Assembly: GCF_028737215.1 (NCBI RefSeq)
Contig: NZ_JAQZAM010000002.1
Location: 310,001-374,000, forward strand
From: Actinomycetospora chibensis
Lineage (GTDB): Bacteria > Actinomycetota > Actinomycetes > Mycobacteriales > Pseudonocardiaceae
Length of the DNA: 64,000 nucleotides
Direction: 5' to 3'
The notes under the pieces were generated by a model. The model worked only from the letters and a program-made list of their open reading frames with translations. It searched no databases and was not told where the DNA came from. Both the position numbers and the translations under genes were made by a program. Positions 62,701 through 64,000 of the stretch are shown here, piece by piece (within the stretch, counting starts at the first letter, position 1; the number at the start of each line of letters is the position of its first letter).

Positions 62701-64000
62701 GGTCCTCGCACGATCAGGGGCGCTTTCCCCAGAGCGGTGTGCGGGATGGTTTCCACGGCTCGAATCGTCACGGAAGGTGCGACAACGCCCTGGGCCTCGA
62801 GAGCCGAGCTCAGCGATGCTGCCAGGACCGAGGTATCGACTTCGCCGGGTCGGGCGAGCAGGACGTCGAGGCCGGCTGGCCGCTGGACGATCTGCCACCC
62901 CGCGGCCGTCACGGTGTCCATCACCTGGTGGAACGTCACGGGCTGGACGTCACGGGTGCCGCCGTCGGGCCTCGCGAAGCGCAGCGTCTCCTGAACTCGG
63001 CCCTGGATGCCCTCGAGCAATGTGTAAGGCCGTCCGCACCCACAGTCGCCATCGACGGCCAGCTTCACGCTGTCGCTCATCTCGTACGGATTAAGGGCAT
63101 CGTGCGCGAGAACAGGACGCTGACCAGCACTTTCGTCCCGTACTGGCCGGCGGGAACGGGCCGGTTCTCGTGGTCGACGACCTCGAGCACGACGAGATCA
63201 TCGAACACGTGCATCCCCTGGTGCTCGCCGCACTCCGCGGCGAGGCCGGCGGTCTCGGTAGCTCCGTAGACATCGTGGGGCGCGTGACCCCAGGCGCGTT
63301 CGACCAGCGAGCGGGTCGACGCGGTGAGCACCTCGGACGCGGAGAACACGAACCTGGGGGCGAGGGAGAGACGACCAGCGAGCTGCTCCACGGCCAACGA
63401 GCGCAGCATCGAGGCGTAACCGATCAACAACTCCGGCTGCCAGCTGTTCAAACGCTCGACGAGGCTCGGCAGCGGGTCACCGGCGTCCAGGCGCAGGGTC
63501 GGCAACCAGGGGCTGTGCACCGAGGCGCCCACTCGCGCGGACTGGTGCGAGGGATTCGTCGAGCTCACCACCGCGGTCCTCAAGCGACGAGCCAGCCCGG
63601 CGGTGGAGCCGGCCCAGTCGAACGCCCGGTTGTAGGACGCGACGACGTCCACCCACTCCGCGGGGCTCCACACGAACACGCCCCGTCGACCGGTCGTACC
63701 GGCTGTGGCCGCGACGTAGTAACGGCCGCCCAGGAGCTCGTCGACCGATGCGGACCGGAGGTAGCGCTCCACGTCGGCGATGCGGACCTCCGGCCGCGTA
63801 CACACCTCGTCGAAGTGCTCCATGACGAGTGCCTTGGTCAACACCGGCAGTTCACTCAGCGGCGCATCGCCCATGCCTCGGTGGAACCGCCGGTAGAACG
63901 ATGACCGGTCATACGCGAAGGCTCGCAGCTCGGACAGTGCGCGAGCCTGATGGGCAAGCAACGCACCCCGGCTCCAGTGATCCCGACGCCGAAGCCGCTG
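62697..64000 (-). pseudogene. phenylacetate-CoA ligase/F390 synthetase-like gene, frameshifted and cut by the right edge
   Basis: From the right edge the minus strand encodes an ANL-type ligase of the PaaK/CoF synthetase group: LLAHQARALSELRAFAYDRSSFYRRF, the P-loop AATAGTTGRRGVF, VYGATETAGLAAEC and SRTMPLIR. At about 63085 the frame is lost by one base: the expected YEMSDSVKLAVDGDCGCGRPY continues in another frame to the stop at 62697. Both parts together make a family-like protein, so one indel separates them. No start is seen within the window. Biological decay and a sequencing error are equally possible. Confidence 0.75.

Overview
The window reads as a chromosomal (or large-replicon) segment of a high-GC actinomycete. 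The codon use, frequent GTG/TTG starts, overlapping ATGA/GTGA junctions, Tat and lipobox signals and gene families suggest Pseudonocardiales, Pseudonocardia-like; this is an inference from style, not a taxonomic result. About a third of the genes are hypothetical or degenerate, and an AT-richer island sits at about 22.0-26.7 kb.

Layout. (1) 0.2-9.7 kb, minus strand: an aromatic-acid catabolic operon. It holds an aryl-AMP/CoA ligase, a salicylyl-CoA 5-hydroxylase-like FAD monooxygenase, a VOC-fold oxygenase, a small unknown protein, a maleate cis-trans isomerase-like protein and two alpha/beta hydrolases, followed upstream by a TetR regulator and an AAHS-type aromatic acid importer. Five copies of one imperfect palindrome lie in the promoter regions and probably define the TetR regulon. 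(2) 10-21.4 kb: a secreted-type alkylsulfatase, a large LuxR/LAL regulator, a minus-strand set of membrane proteins (LapA-like, AI-2E-like, plus broken GAP and SulP genes) and two DUF1254/DUF1214 proteins. Two diverged 100-bp direct repeats and a 3' tRNA-Ala fragment mark old integration events. (3) 21.4-31 kb: debris of an integrative element (a truncated Rep fused to a SulP N-terminus), then a compact module encoding a DUF6932-type nucleotidyltransferase-like protein, an unknown partner and a SLATT-like two-TM protein (candidate defence system), an HNH-like protein, an ECF sigma factor, a structured palindromic element and an LigC-type DNA ligase. (4) 31-43.6 kb: a degenerate Pls/PosA-type synthetase with tandem carrier domains, a DUF1624-type acyltransferase, envelope proteins and the start of a metal-linked gene set (DUF6153, DUF305, F510_1955-like).

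(5) 43.7-62.7 kb is a copper and reactive-sulfur island. The csoR-copZ-unknown-copA operon runs leftward. Divergent from it, behind CsoR-type GC palindromes, is an eight-gene complex I-like membrane module (nuoA, a degenerate NuoB/NuoD-like subunit, nuoH, J, K, L, M, N) with no NADH module and no visible Fe-S ligands. It is followed by DUF302, a CstR-like persulfide sensor, a persulfide dioxygenase-rhodanese fusion, two more rhodaneses, a TauE exporter, SHOCT proteins and a multicopper oxidase. The window ends in a frameshifted phenylacetate-CoA ligase-like gene.

The most unusual items are the nuo-like module under apparent CsoR-family control and the nucleotidyltransferase/SLATT module. Several apparent frameshifts (about 16.5-17.1, 25.4 and 63.1 kb) may be real decay or assembly indels and should be read with caution.
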